The notes below the pieces were generated by a model. That model saw only the letters and a program-made list of their open reading frames with translations, had not been told where the DNA came from and did not search any database. DNA of 52,352 nucleotides. Source: Desulfuromonadales bacterium. GTDB taxonomy: Bacteria; Desulfobacterota; Desulfuromonadia; Geobacterales; Pseudopelobacteraceae. Positions 24,022 to 33,100 of the stretch are shown one piece after another. The translations under genes and the position numbers were made by a program. Location of the stretch: positions 1 through 52,352 of the forward strand of contig JACAAY010000025.1 of NCBI GenBank assembly GCA_013377095.1, in the 5' to 3' direction. Positions within the stretch are counted from its first letter, which is position 1. Every line of letters starts with the position of its first letter.

Positions 24022-24735
24022 TTAGGCGTTCTTGCGGCGACGCACACCAACCAGACCCAGTAGGCCGGAGCCCATCAGATAGATGGCGGCTGGGATCGGG
24101 GTTGCGGTAACCGTAGTGGAACCATTGGCGTTTGTGGCGATGGTCAGGCCGCTAATCTGCTGGCCTACGGAGCCGGAAATCGAAGCGTCAGACCAATAGT
24201 AGAGGCTCTGGACGAGGGAACCATTGCTCAGGCTGCCTTCGATCGTTGAATTGCCGTTGAGGGCAGTACCAAGGCGCCCCTGGCTGGCAGACAGCTTACC
24301 TCTGTAGGAGTTCGTGTTGTTCTGGGCACCTGTAACAACACCTTGGGCGTCGGCGGTCAGTGAATTGTAGTAGCTGTACACTGAGTTGGTGCCGTTTTTA
24401 AGTGTATTTAAAGCCAGAGTACCTGTCATGACCGGTGCATTGGCGTTGCCGCTGGTAGCCCAAACATGATTTGTGGCGCGGTCAAGGGCAAAATAGCCGA
24501 CATACAGGTTGCTGGGGTTGGTGGCTGAAAGAGCATCGCCTGCGATGGTATGCGTGCCGCTCAACAAGGAAGTGATGGAACCCAGATCGGTGAGCTGTTC
24601 GGTGGTGCCGGTGGTGCGCTCATAAACGACGCGGATCAGTTCCATGTCGGCGAAGGCGGCGAAGGCGCTGGTGGAAACACCCATCATCAGGGCTGCTGCG
24701 GCGAGAGTGATTGCGATTTTCTTTGCGTTAAACAT
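24022..24735 (-). CDS. PEP-CTERM-like exported protein, paralogue of 17329-18693
   Basis: A 237-aa protein with a signal peptide (cleavage after TSAFA near residue 26) and sorting tail ATPIPAA, YLMGSGLLGLVG, VRRRKNA. Residues ~27-200 are the same uncharacterised domain as in 17329-18693. The start at 24735 is chosen because AAGGAG lies 8-9 bases upstream and it yields a normal signal peptide; an upstream ATG at 24789 would add 18 charged residues. A GEMM-like riboswitch sits 70-150 bases upstream, and a PstS-like gene follows downstream on the same strand. It is probably anchored or released by exosortase encoded elsewhere. Confidence 0.78.
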   Translation of the reverse strand: MFNAKKIAITLAAAALMMGVSTSAFAAFADMELIRVVYERTTGTTEQLTDLGSITSLLSGTHTIAGDALSATNPSNLYVGYFALDRATNHVWATSGNANAPVMTGTLALNTLKNGTNSVYSYYNSLTADAQGVVTGAQNNTNSYRGKLSASQGRLGTALNGNSTIEGSLSNGSLVQSLYYWSDASISGSVGQQISGLTIATNANGSTTVTATPIPAAIYLMGSGLLGLVGVRRRKNA

Positions 24736-24807
24736 TTGGTTCTTCTCCTTTTCTTCCTTTGGGGTGGGTAAATTGAATGAACGATTCACTGTTGCGTTTC
24801 AGTTTCC

Positions 24808-24880
24808 CCAGACAACCCGGCCATCCGTTTTCAGGACCCGTCGGCTTTCCGTCACCCGGTTACCCGTGGTTTTGGCTTTT
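24808..24880 (-). promoter_or_regulatory. GEMM-I-like cyclic dinucleotide riboswitch
   Basis: In the minus direction the leader shows the GEMM-I landmarks in order: CCAAAACC, a hairpin ACC-A-CGG closing a GTAA (GNRA) loop with CCG-GGT, GACGGAAAGCC (consensus GACGCAAAGCC), GGGTCCTGAA (consensus GGGCCTAA), and a short helix. It ends in ATGGCCGGGTTGTC (consensus close to GCCGGGTTACC). The flanking TTCAG/CTGAA could form the basal stem. It lies 73-145 bases before the start of the sorting-tail gene. Whether it prefers c-di-GMP or 3',3'-cGAMP cannot be settled by eye. Confidence 0.62.
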
Positions 24881-25158
24881 TCTGAAGGTATGTTTGAAGG
24901 CAGTGGCCTTCTTTCATATGAAATGAATTCTCTGTGAGTGTTTAGACCCCCTTTGCGGCGCATGCCATGAGATAAAAAAACGAAAAACCCGGCTCAATCA
25001 CATTAGGCACTTTGGGAATTGAATTCCCTGAAGAGTGCGGCATGTGTTCAAGTCGGGCTTTCTGGTACCCGGAGGGCATCCGGGGCAGCAAGGTACCCTG
25101 CTGAAACAGTCTATTCGTATTCTAATACTGAAGTGGAAACTTCATCCGCTTCAGTATT

Positions 25159-25320
25159 TCATTCTTCTTTCAAAATCTCCTCGAACTTTTCGATCCTGCC
25201 GATGCCGCCCTGGGTGAAGTTTATCTTGACGTGGCCGGTAAACTCCTCGTCAACCATGCTGTGCATGACTTCCTTGAGTTTATCCAGCTTCTTGAGATGT
25301 TTTTCCTTCTTCTTTCCCAT
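25159..25320 (-). CDS. 53-aa conserved-looking small protein (DUF2292-like)
   Basis: An open frame from ATG 25320 to TGA 25159 gives 53 aa: a Lys-rich helical start (MGKKKEKHLKKLDKLKEV) followed by HVKINFTQGGIGRIEKFEEI. The second half resembles DUF2292 small proteins, in which a short strand-turn-strand (GxVxIxxxxGxIxxIE) is conserved. Support is good because two copies of the window's shared promoter motif lie immediately upstream in the right orientation. The ribosome site is weak. No signal or membrane segment is present, so it should be cytosolic. The function is unknown. Confidence 0.6.
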   Translation of the reverse strand: MGKKKEKHLKKLDKLKEVMHSMVDEEFTGHVKINFTQGGIGRIEKFEEILKEE

Positions 25321-25353
25321 GGACCATTTTCGTTGTGCTGGAATGTTGAGACC

Positions 25354-25397
25354 ACCTTAGCATGCGTTTGTTACATTCAAAGGTCAGGTTGGTAAAA
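25354..25397 (-). promoter_or_regulatory. PhoB-like box with extended -10 (proximal copy) for the 53-aa gene
   Basis: Sense strand: TTTTAC (25397-25392), TGACCT 11 bp on, TGTAAC (25375-25370), 7 bases, TGCTAAGGT (25362-25354). The -10 lies 34 bases before the ATG at 25320. Confidence 0.66.
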
Positions 25398-25452
25398 ATT
25401 TCTAAAACTCATTTTTTGTCGCGTTCTGCTCTCTTGCTTTTCGTTTGAAAGG

Positions 25453-25496
25453 ACCATAGCACGCAATTGTTACATTCAAAGGTCAGCCCGGTGAAG
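25453..25496 (-). promoter_or_regulatory. PhoB-like box with extended -10 (distal copy)
   Basis: Sense strand: CTTCAC (25496-25491), TGACCT, TGTAAC (25474-25469), 7 bases, TGCTATGGT (25461-25453). It is a diverged duplicate of the proximal copy about 55 bp long, offset by exactly 99 bp, which is nine 11-bp steps. Confidence 0.66.
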
Positions 25497-25557
25497 ATTT
25501 CAAAAATTTGAATAACCTGGATTCAGCGTGGTTAGTGGTCAGAGTAGCACCTTAACT

Positions 25558-25673
25558 GCAAATCCCCCCTGACCCCCCTTTTGTAAAGGGGGGGACCTTT
25601 AGGCCTCCGCGTTTTACAAAAGGGAGGGACTTAAGCTTCCCCCTTTAACAAAGGGGGACCGAGGGGGATTTGC
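25558..25673. repeat. Composite palindromic CCCCCT/AGGGGG element
   Basis: It begins GCAAATCCCCCCTGAC and ends with the near complement GGGGGATTTGC. Inside are further CCCCC...TTTGTAAAGGGGG palindromes, giving a nested 116-bp structure. Such CAAATCCCCC elements are dispersed in many bacterial genomes and may be non-autonomous mobile or RNA-folding repeats. Confidence 0.75.
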
Positions 25674-25918
25674 TTTTGAATGTGACTACGTAGAATGCAT
25701 ACATACATTTCATGGTACGACTCTGCTTGCTGTTACCCGTTGAAATTTTTATCCAATCTTAACCAGACAGACGCACAGTTGAAACAAAACCTGTGTATTG
25801 TCTCCTCGCTTATAGGGCTAATTGGGGTTGCAGCTGCAATTCATGCCCTCTCTGTTGTGGTAATGCCAGGTAATGACCCGTCAATAACGATGTGAATGGA
25901 ATATCAAGGAGAGAGTTG
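25674..25918. other. Leader region before the lipoprotein gene
   Basis: No clear gene. A 66-codon frame (25695-25895) has one hydrophobic stretch but no ribosome site and is not supported. AAGGAG directly before ATG 25919 is the ribosome site of the lipoprotein gene. No clear -35/-10 pair was identified. Confidence 0.35.
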
Positions 25919-27880
25919 ATGAACCGGAATATGAAAGCAACCTGTTATCTGACCCTGCTGGCCGCGGCCCTGGGTGGCTGCGCCTCCGGCGGCAACCGGA
26001 TCATCGCGGCCGGTGACGGCGTGGGGATACATTTCACCTGCCGCCTGCCCAATGGTGAACTGGCGCTCAGCACCGATCCGGATGCCGAAAAGAGTGCTCC
26101 TTCTTCCCGCATCTATCAAAAGCGCGTCAGCGCAGAACCGCTGATAGTGGTGGCGGGTGGCGCGAAAATGAACAAACCGGTTCAAGAACGAATGATGCTT
26201 GAGGACGATGTTGCCGAGCGCCTGGCAATAGCCTTGGTGGGAATCAGAGAGGATGGAACCGTTCGTACAGAACTGACCGCTGATCGCTACGCGGTTCAGC
26301 CGGACAGCAAACCGATTGTGAAAATAGCGAAGGTCAGGAAACGCCCCAAAGAGCAACGCATGACACTCGCGGAATATAAAACACGCACCGGCATGGATGC
26401 TGCCACAGATCAGAAGTATGTCACTGACCCGGTTGTGCCGGGCAAGGTGGTTGCGATAACCGGAGATGAGGTTTTGATCCGTTTCGCGCCGGCTGTTATG
26501 GAAATTGATCTCCCCTTCGGCAAGGGGCTGATCCGGGAAAAAGAAGATCGGTATGAGATCGATATCCAGGCCGTTCCGGGAACATTGGTGCGGACCGGCA
26601 ATATGATCGGCCGGATTGTATCCGTTGATGATGAGATGATCACCCTGGATTACGGTCACCCCTTTGGCGGCGAAAAACTGAGCTGCGAAGTACAGGTGAA
26701 GTCGTTGAAAACGGCTGAGAAAAAGGTGATCGAGCCTCAATCCGTTCCTGCCAATGTCGCCAGGGGAGAGCTTGATCCCCAGGCTGAAAAAGTCTTTGAT
26801 GAAGGCATGGCTAAAATGCTGTCAATGACAGCACAGGCTGCCGGGGCAACCGCAGCTGCCCGTTCAGGCGATCTGGTGACGGTGAATTACACGGTGGCAC
26901 TGGAAGACGGCACCCTGGTGGCAACCACCCAGGAAAAGATCGCCAGGGACCAGGCCGTGAAAAAAGTGTCCTGGTACCGTGAGCCGGGCGGGTATGGCCC
27001 GCAGGAACTGGTGGCCGGCAAACCGGAAATCATGCCGGGCCTGGCTGAGGCGCTGGTCGGGATGAAGGCTGGTGAGAAACGCCGCATCACACTGGCGCCG
27101 GACAAGGCCTTTGGCATGCCAGATCCCAAGAAAACCCAGCAACTCCCCTGCAGTCAGGCTTTCCCCACCACGATCCGCATGCCGGCCGACGAATATGTCA
27201 AACGTTTTTCGACCTTTCCGGTTGTGAATAAAGAGGTTGAATTGTTGCCCTATTTCAAATCCAGGGTGGCCGAGGTTACCGAGCGTGATGTGGCGCTGGA
27301 GTTTCAAGTGAAGGACGGCGCGCAATTCACAGATACTTACGGTACGGTCAGTGTGGCAGTTGCTAAGGATACCATTACAACTACCCTGAAACCGAAACTG
27401 GGCGCGCCTTTCCCGCTCAAGGACGGCGAGGGAGTTATCAGCGCCACGGATGGAATTACCTTTACGGTGGATATGAATCATCCGCTGGCCGGCAAGAGCA
27501 TTGTACTGGATCTGGAAACCGTCTCCGTTGCAACGCCGCCCCAAGGAGCGTCAATCGACTGGATCGAAGACCATGATGCCGGATTGGCCAGGGCAAAACA
27601 GGAGGGCAAACCGGTACTCCTGATCTTGCACGCCGACTGGTGCTCCTGGTGCAAGAAAACCTTCAGCGATGTCATTCCCGACCCGCGCATCGCAGCTCTG
27701 AGGGACCGTTTTGTCTGGGTCAGGGTCAACTCGGACAAGGAAGCGAAGTACAAGCAGAAATATGCCCAGAACGGTTTTCCGATGATTGTTCTGTTCAAGG
27801 GGGATGGCAGCGAGGCGCGCAGGATGGAAGGTTTTCAGAGCGTTACCGCGCTCCGTTCAATGATGCGGGAGCTCTTGTAA
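25919..27880 (+). CDS. Lipoprotein with two FKBP/SlyD-like modules and a C-terminal thioredoxin domain
   Basis: A 653-aa lipoprotein with lipobox LGGC (acylated Cys21). AAGGAG sits 8-9 bases before ATG 25919. Module 1 (residues ~30-270) and module 2 (~315-545) each resemble SlyD/FKBP peptidyl-prolyl isomerases with an inserted flap domain. Module 2 has VTVNYTVALEDGTLV, PEIMPGLAEALVGMKAGEKRRI and NHPLAGKSIVLDLETV; module 1 ends in the matching HPFGGEKLSCEVQV. Residues ~550-653 form a thioredoxin fold with HADWCSWCKKT (Cys ~575 and 578). It should act in the periplasm as prolyl isomerase, chaperone and thiol reductase/isomerase. The tpsB start is 1 base after the stop, so a role in handling the huge TpsA protein or the TpsB barrel is likely. 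Confidence 0.8.
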   Translation: MNRNMKATCYLTLLAAALGGCASGGNRIIAAGDGVGIHFTCRLPNGELALSTDPDAEKSAPSSRIYQKRVSAEPLIVVAGGAKMNKPVQERMMLEDDVAERLAIALVGIREDGTVRTELTADRYAVQPDSKPIVKIAKVRKRPKEQRMTLAEYKTRTGMDAATDQKYVTDPVVPGKVVAITGDEVLIRFAPAVMEIDLPFGKGLIREKEDRYEIDIQAVPGTLVRTGNMIGRIVSVDDEMITLDYGHPFGGEKLSCEVQVKSLKTAEKKVIEPQSVPANVARGELDPQAEKVFDEGMAKMLSMTAQAAGATAAARSGDLVTVNYTVALEDGTLVATTQEKIARDQAVKKVSWYREPGGYGPQELVAGKPEIMPGLAEALVGMKAGEKRRITLAPDKAFGMPDPKKTQQLPCSQAFPTTIRMPADEYVKRFSTFPVVNKEVELLPYFKSRVAEVTERDVALEFQVKDGAQFTDTYGTVSVAVAKDTITTTLKPKLGAPFPLKDGEGVISATDGITFTVDMNHPLAGKSIVLDLETVSVATPPQGASIDWIEDHDAGLARAKQEGKPVLLILHADWCSWCKKTFSDVIPDPRIAALRDRFVWVRVNSDKEAKYKQKYAQNGFPMIVLFKGDGSEARRMEGFQSVTALRSMMRELL

Positions 27881-27881
27881 T

Positions 27882-29972
27882 ATGACCAGTTTTTTTGTGG
27901 CATCACCAAAGGTTGCACGCCGAATCATGACCATTGTCTGCTGTTTGCAGCTGCTCCAGCAGCAGGTCCGCGCCGATGAACCGGATACATCAGCCAATGA
28001 AGCCTTGCCGCTGGCTGTTCAACGGGAAAGTACACGGAACATCCGGCGTTTTGTCATCGAGGGGAACAAGCGTTTTCCCCAGGAAGTATTGCAGGAACAA
28101 CTGCGCCGTTTTATAGGGCGGAACCGGACTGTGGCGGATATCGAGGCTGCCCGGGAAACGTTGCAGACCTTTTTTCTGGAGCAGGGCTATGCCGGGACAG
28201 AGGTTGTGATCGGCGAACAGCCGTCCGCTGCTTCCACGGTTCTGCTTGAAGTAAGGGAACTCCGGCCCGAACCGGCGCCGGAAGAGAAAACGGCCGAAGC
28301 CGGGGCAGGGGAGACGGCAGTTGTTCCCCCGGTCGTGGCAGAGAAGGCGCCGGAAAAGCCTCCCGTGCTTTCCACACCACAGCAACCTGACAAGAAAGAA
28401 GCCTCGGTTGAGAAGAAACCGGCTGAAGCCGATGATTACGCGCTGCTGCCGGAAGAACCGGTGGCGAAACCTTCTGCAAAATCGGAAAGCTTTACCATCA
28501 AGGGGTTCACCATCGAAGGGACCTACCTGTTCAGTCAGGAAGAGTTGCAGCAGCGGGTGAAACAGTTTACGGGGCGCAACCGGACAGCCGCGGATGTGGA
28601 GGGGGCCAGGGATGCCCTGGAGCGCTTTTTCCATGACCGGGGATATCCCGCCATGCTGGTGAACATACCGGAACAGTCCGGTTCCAATAAATTATTTCGC
28701 CTGGTGGTGATTGAAAACCGCATCGAAAATGTTCTGATCAGCGGAAACACGCATGTGTCCACCCAAAAGATTCTGCGGGATATACCCTCGGTGATACCCG
28801 GCACGGTCCTGAACCTTCAGGACCTGCAGAGAGATATCGGCCGGGTCAACCGCAATCCCGATGTCAAGGTTATACCGGAGATGCAGATCGGTAAGACTCC
28901 CGAAACCATCGATATCTCCCTGAAGGTTCAGGACAAGCTCCCGCTGCACGGCAGCCTGGAGATCAACAACCGCTCCAGCCATGACACCACCGATCTCAGG
29001 TTGAACGCTGCCCTGCGCTACGACAATCTCTGGCAAAGGGATCATTCCATCTCGGTACAGTATCAGGTGGCGCCCCAGGCCCCGGATGAGGTGCAGGTGT
29101 TTTCATCGTCGTACACCATGCCGCTGTTCTGGAATCCGGATGACAAGCTGGTCGTCTATGGCGTCATATCCAACAGTAACACGAATTCCGCTCTCGGCTA
29201 TTCCAATCTGGGCAAGGGCTCCATTGTCGGAACCCGCCTGATTTTGCCCTTACAGGGCACGGACAGCTTTTTTCATACGGCTGTGGCCGGCTTTGATTAC
29301 AAGGATTTTTCGGAAACGGTGGGTCTGGCAGGTGCTGCCGGGGACAAGACCCCCATCAGCTATCTCCCCATTACCGCCGCCTACAGCGCCTATCTGAAGG
29401 ATGGCAGCGGTCTGACCTCATTCAACGCCGGTATTACGCTGCTGTTCCGCGGTGGGGTGAACGATATCCGCCAGTTTGAGGACAAACGCTTCAAATCAAC
29501 CGGCAACCCCATCTCCATGACCGCCGGTCTGGAACGAAACCAGCAGCTGCCGTACGGATTGTCGCTGCTGGCGAAACTGGACGGCCAGCTCTGCGATCAA
29601 CCGCTGATCAGCAACGAGCAGTACACCAGTGGCGGCTCGGAAAGCGTGCGCGGCTATCACGAGAGCGAAGCAAGCGGAGACAACGCCCTGCACGGGACCG
29701 TCGAGCTTTCCGCTCCCGATCTGTTCAAAAAGGTACTCGGCGAACGAGTCTCCCTGACACCCTTCCTGTTCTACGATATGGCCCAGCTCTGGGTGAGAAA
29801 TCCGCAATCCGGTCAGGGATTCACCGATCTGCAGGGAACCGGGTTCGGTCTGCGGGGGACGCTGCTGGGAGGTTTTGATTTCCAGACCGACGTTGCCTTT
29901 CCGCTGCGCGACACCAAACTGACCGTGTCCGGCGAACCCTATGTGCATTTCAAGGTGCGCTGGCAGTTTTAA
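27882..29972 (+). CDS. TpsB (FhaC/ShlB) outer-membrane transporter with an extra POTRA domain
   Basis: A 696-aa protein with a signal peptide (cleavage near VRADE, residue ~31). POTRA-like domains: the first at ~36-110 (RRFVIEGNKRFPQE...FLEQGYAGTEVVIGEQ), a Pro/Glu/Ala/Lys linker at ~115-200, a second at ~203-277 (FTIKGFTIEGTYLFSQEEL...FHDRGYPAMLVNIPEQ) and a third at ~278-345 (ENVLISGNTHVSTQKILRDI). The C-terminal ~350 residues are the 16-strand barrel (VRGYHESEASGDN motif near 585, terminal aromatic KVRWQF). TpsB proteins usually have two POTRAs; the first two here are near-repeats, implying internal duplication. It secretes the TpsA downstream. Confidence 0.9.
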   Translation: MTSFFVASPKVARRIMTIVCCLQLLQQQVRADEPDTSANEALPLAVQRESTRNIRRFVIEGNKRFPQEVLQEQLRRFIGRNRTVADIEAARETLQTFFLEQGYAGTEVVIGEQPSAASTVLLEVRELRPEPAPEEKTAEAGAGETAVVPPVVAEKAPEKPPVLSTPQQPDKKEASVEKKPAEADDYALLPEEPVAKPSAKSESFTIKGFTIEGTYLFSQEELQQRVKQFTGRNRTAADVEGARDALERFFHDRGYPAMLVNIPEQSGSNKLFRLVVIENRIENVLISGNTHVSTQKILRDIPSVIPGTVLNLQDLQRDIGRVNRNPDVKVIPEMQIGKTPETIDISLKVQDKLPLHGSLEINNRSSHDTTDLRLNAALRYDNLWQRDHSISVQYQVAPQAPDEVQVFSSSYTMPLFWNPDDKLVVYGVISNSNTNSALGYSNLGKGSIVGTRLILPLQGTDSFFHTAVAGFDYKDFSETVGLAGAAGDKTPISYLPITAAYSAYLKDGSGLTSFNAGITLLFRGGVNDIRQFEDKRFKSTGNPISMTAGLERNQQLPYGLSLLAKLDGQLCDQPLISNEQYTSGGSESVRGYHESEASGDNALHGTVELSAPDLFKKVLGERVSLTPFLFYDMAQLWVRNPQSGQGFTDLQGTGFGLRGTLLGGFDFQTDVAFPLRDTKLTVSGEPYVHFKVRWQF

Positions 29973-29993
29973 ACGAGAATACAAGCACAATTG

Positions 29994-30119
29994 AACCGGT
30001 CTCACACGGAGGCACTAAGATCACGAAGGTTAAAATCAAAAAAAAGGTTTTTATCCCAAAGATCGTGTTTTTCGGTTTTCCCGCTTTTCTTCGTGGCTTC
30101 GTGTGAGAACGGTTTTAAA
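29994..30119. repeat. CACGAAG-type inverted repeat, copy B
   Basis: The left arm (29994-30035: ACCGGTCTCACACGGAGG, GCACTAAG, ATCACGAAGG) faces the right arm (30084-30119, read in reverse AAACCGTTCTCACACGAAG, CCACGAAG, AAAAG). It lies between tpsB and tpsA and would form a large hairpin in a tpsBA transcript. The arms match copy A at 11144-11233. Confidence 0.75.
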
Positions 30120-30188
30120 GTTTAAATCAATTATCTGGCTTGATTCACCGTAACCCGAAATGCCGTTCGCCGTCCGGAGGAGATAAAT

Positions 30189-33100
30189 ATGAAGAACCCG
30201 ACCCACTATCGAAAAGATTCGGCCCACCCTCTGTTCTACAAAGGCTGCGCCCTGGCCATGGCCGTGTCCACCGCCTTTACACCGACAGTGTCTTCCGCGG
30301 CGTCTCCACTATTTCCGGGGCTGATCGGTAGGACGGTGCTGCCTCGTACGATCGATGTCAATCAGTTGCCGGGCGGCTTCGATTTGAAAAGTGGTCTCGC
30401 AACGTACACCAATATCGACGGCACCATGACCATCACCCAGACATCGGACAAGGCCATCATTAATTGGTCCAGTTTCGACATCGGTAGATACGCCTCTGTC
30501 ATCTTCAAGCAGGGGAGCAGCAACTCGGCCGTGCTCAACCGCATCTTTGACGTGAACCCGTCGATTATCAATGGCAGCCTGACCGCCAACGGCAAGGTCT
30601 ACCTGATCAACCGCAACGGCGTCTTCTTCGGGCCGAGCGGATCGGTGCAGGTTCAGTCGCTGATCGCCTCGGCTTTCGACATTTCGGATGATAACTTCAA
30701 TAGTGGACGGCTGATCTTCAAGGATGACCACTTCTCCGATACTGACCCTTCAAACCCAACTCCAATCTCTGACAACACGGTAATCCAGAACGAAGGCACC
30801 ATCACCACCCACAGCGGCGGTTCGGTCTTTTTCGTCGGTCCGCGGATAAAAAACCTGGGACGCATCAGCGCTCCGGGTGGCAAGATCGATCTGGTGGGAC
30901 TCAAGGCCAACGGCCAGGTGGAGATCAAGGAGATCACGGAGACCAGGGATCCTCAAGATGTGATTTATTCCGATACTTCTTTGGCCGGTGATGTGGCCAA
31001 TATGAAGGGCGGTTCCCTGTACGGGGCCGATGGAGGCTGGATCGGGCTTCACGGGAATACGGTTCGTAACGACGGCCTGATTCGGGCGGTTACCACCCGC
31101 AGGCAGAACGGGGTTGTCTATCTTCTTGCAAAGGATCTGGTAGCCACCGGGCAGGGGAGTGATACCGAGGTAGCGATCAGTGACTCATCCGAGGCCATGG
31201 GGCGAAACGCGTTGCTTTTCTCTCCCGGCGCCGTTGTCTTCGGCGGCCTGTTCGGAACGGGTGTGAACGCCCTGGCCCGTATCGATCATGAGGGAAGCAT
31301 CACCGCCCATTCCGGGAATGTCAGTATGGAGGCTGTCGAGCGGGTCTTTCTCGGGGAGCAGAGCAGTATCGATGTCTCCGGGCTCAACATTGAACGCCCC
31401 ATGACTGACCAGTTTATCGAGGCTCAGCTCAACAGCCTCTATCTGCGGGACGACTACGGTCAGAAGGCCGGCGTTCTGTCGGGCAACACGGTTACGGTTG
31501 ATGTCCTGAAAGGTTCCTCCATCGGCAACCTGTCCAGCTATTATCTCGGCATGCCAAAAAACGCACGGGAGCTCAGCACTGTCGGCGGGAATGTCTCCAT
31601 CGGGGCTCCGAATAAAACTGATCCCGGCACCACGCATAACTACACACTCCAGGATATTATTATCAGCACGGGTGCCGGAATTAACCTGTCCGGAGGCTCC
31701 ATCACCTACAGCGGTTCCGCGCCCGCGGCTTCGAAGGTGATTGGCAGCGATGGCCATGTGTACGACATCAGCTCCGCACCGGAGTGGCTGACCTATTCCG
31801 GAATACTCGGGAGTACCGTCAAGAGCTACGGCAAATTCGGAAGCGAGGTATTGAGCGGGATTTCTTTCGGAGGACACCTGCTCAAGTTGCAGACAAACTC
31901 CACCGACAACCTCAGGGTTGTGGGGGGCAATGCCGGTTCGCTGGCGTTAAAGTCGCGGGCGATCGAAGGTCTGGACGATGGTCTCAACCTGAAGGCATCG
32001 GTCACGACCGGTGTCTATCAGACGCTATCGACACCCTATCTGGACTCGGATAAAAATGCAGCTACGACAAGCCCCGAATACCAGCGATATATCGATCATC
32101 TCATTTCCCAAAATCGCGGGTTGGAAGCGCCTACCGGGGGCAGGCTGGTTGTCGGAAACGAACTGTCGAATACTCTTGGCTCGATTGTGACTTTTACAGA
32201 GGACGCGGCTGTCAACAGCATTGTGGTGCAAAAATCATCTCCAGCTGCGGCAACCGCGCGGAACTGGAATGACACGACCCTGATTGCCGGTGATACCGCC
32301 ACCAAGATCTCCGCCGACATGATCAACAAGGCTGGCCTGAGCAGCCTGTCACTCTATGCCAATACCTCGATTTTGACTGAAAAGGACGCCGGGATTGTCC
32401 TGCGTCCCGGAGGAATTACTTGGATCTCGACCGGTAAAACCGACAAGGATGGCAATGATATCCTCCGCTCCAGCGGGAGTTATAAAGCCGCATCCAGAAG
32501 AATAGAATTCCTGGGATCTGTTACGGCGCCGGGCGGCTCGGTTGACATGATGATCCGCCCGAATATTACTTCCTCCGGTACGGCACAGAATAACCCGCTC
32601 TACCGTCAGGTTGCGGAAACCATATTTCTGGGGAGCGACAGCCGTATTTCCACGGCCGGAGAGCGGATCGACAACAGCCGGTTGGGGCTCTCCCCACTCG
32701 ATATTCGCCAGGGTGGTTTTACTTCCGGAGGCTACATATCACTGAGTCAGGTTTCTCCTGCCGGAGCGAGCGGTGCAGTACTGACGCAGAACAACGAAAA
32801 CAGCATCGTGATTAAGGACGGGGCGCTGCTGGATGTCAGCGGCGGTTACCTGATCGACCAAAAGCGCGCTGTCAGCGGCGGCAACGCCGGCAGCCTGACG
32901 GTGAAGGCGCCGACCATTTCCCTGGGGGGGGAATTGCGCGGTTACTCTCTGCCCGGCAAGGATGGTGGCGAGCTTGTTCTGCACGCCCAGGAAGTTAAGG
33001 TTGTCGAGAATGGGAAGGGGAAACAGTTCAACGCCGAATTTGATATAAATGGAACAATCCCCAATGATCTGGTGGGTAAGCTTGTTCTGGGGGCTGATCG

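Noticed and set aside
25695..25895. 66-codon plus-strand frame with one hydrophobic segment
   Set aside because: No ribosome site, promoter or family resemblance, and it runs into the start region of the lipoprotein gene.
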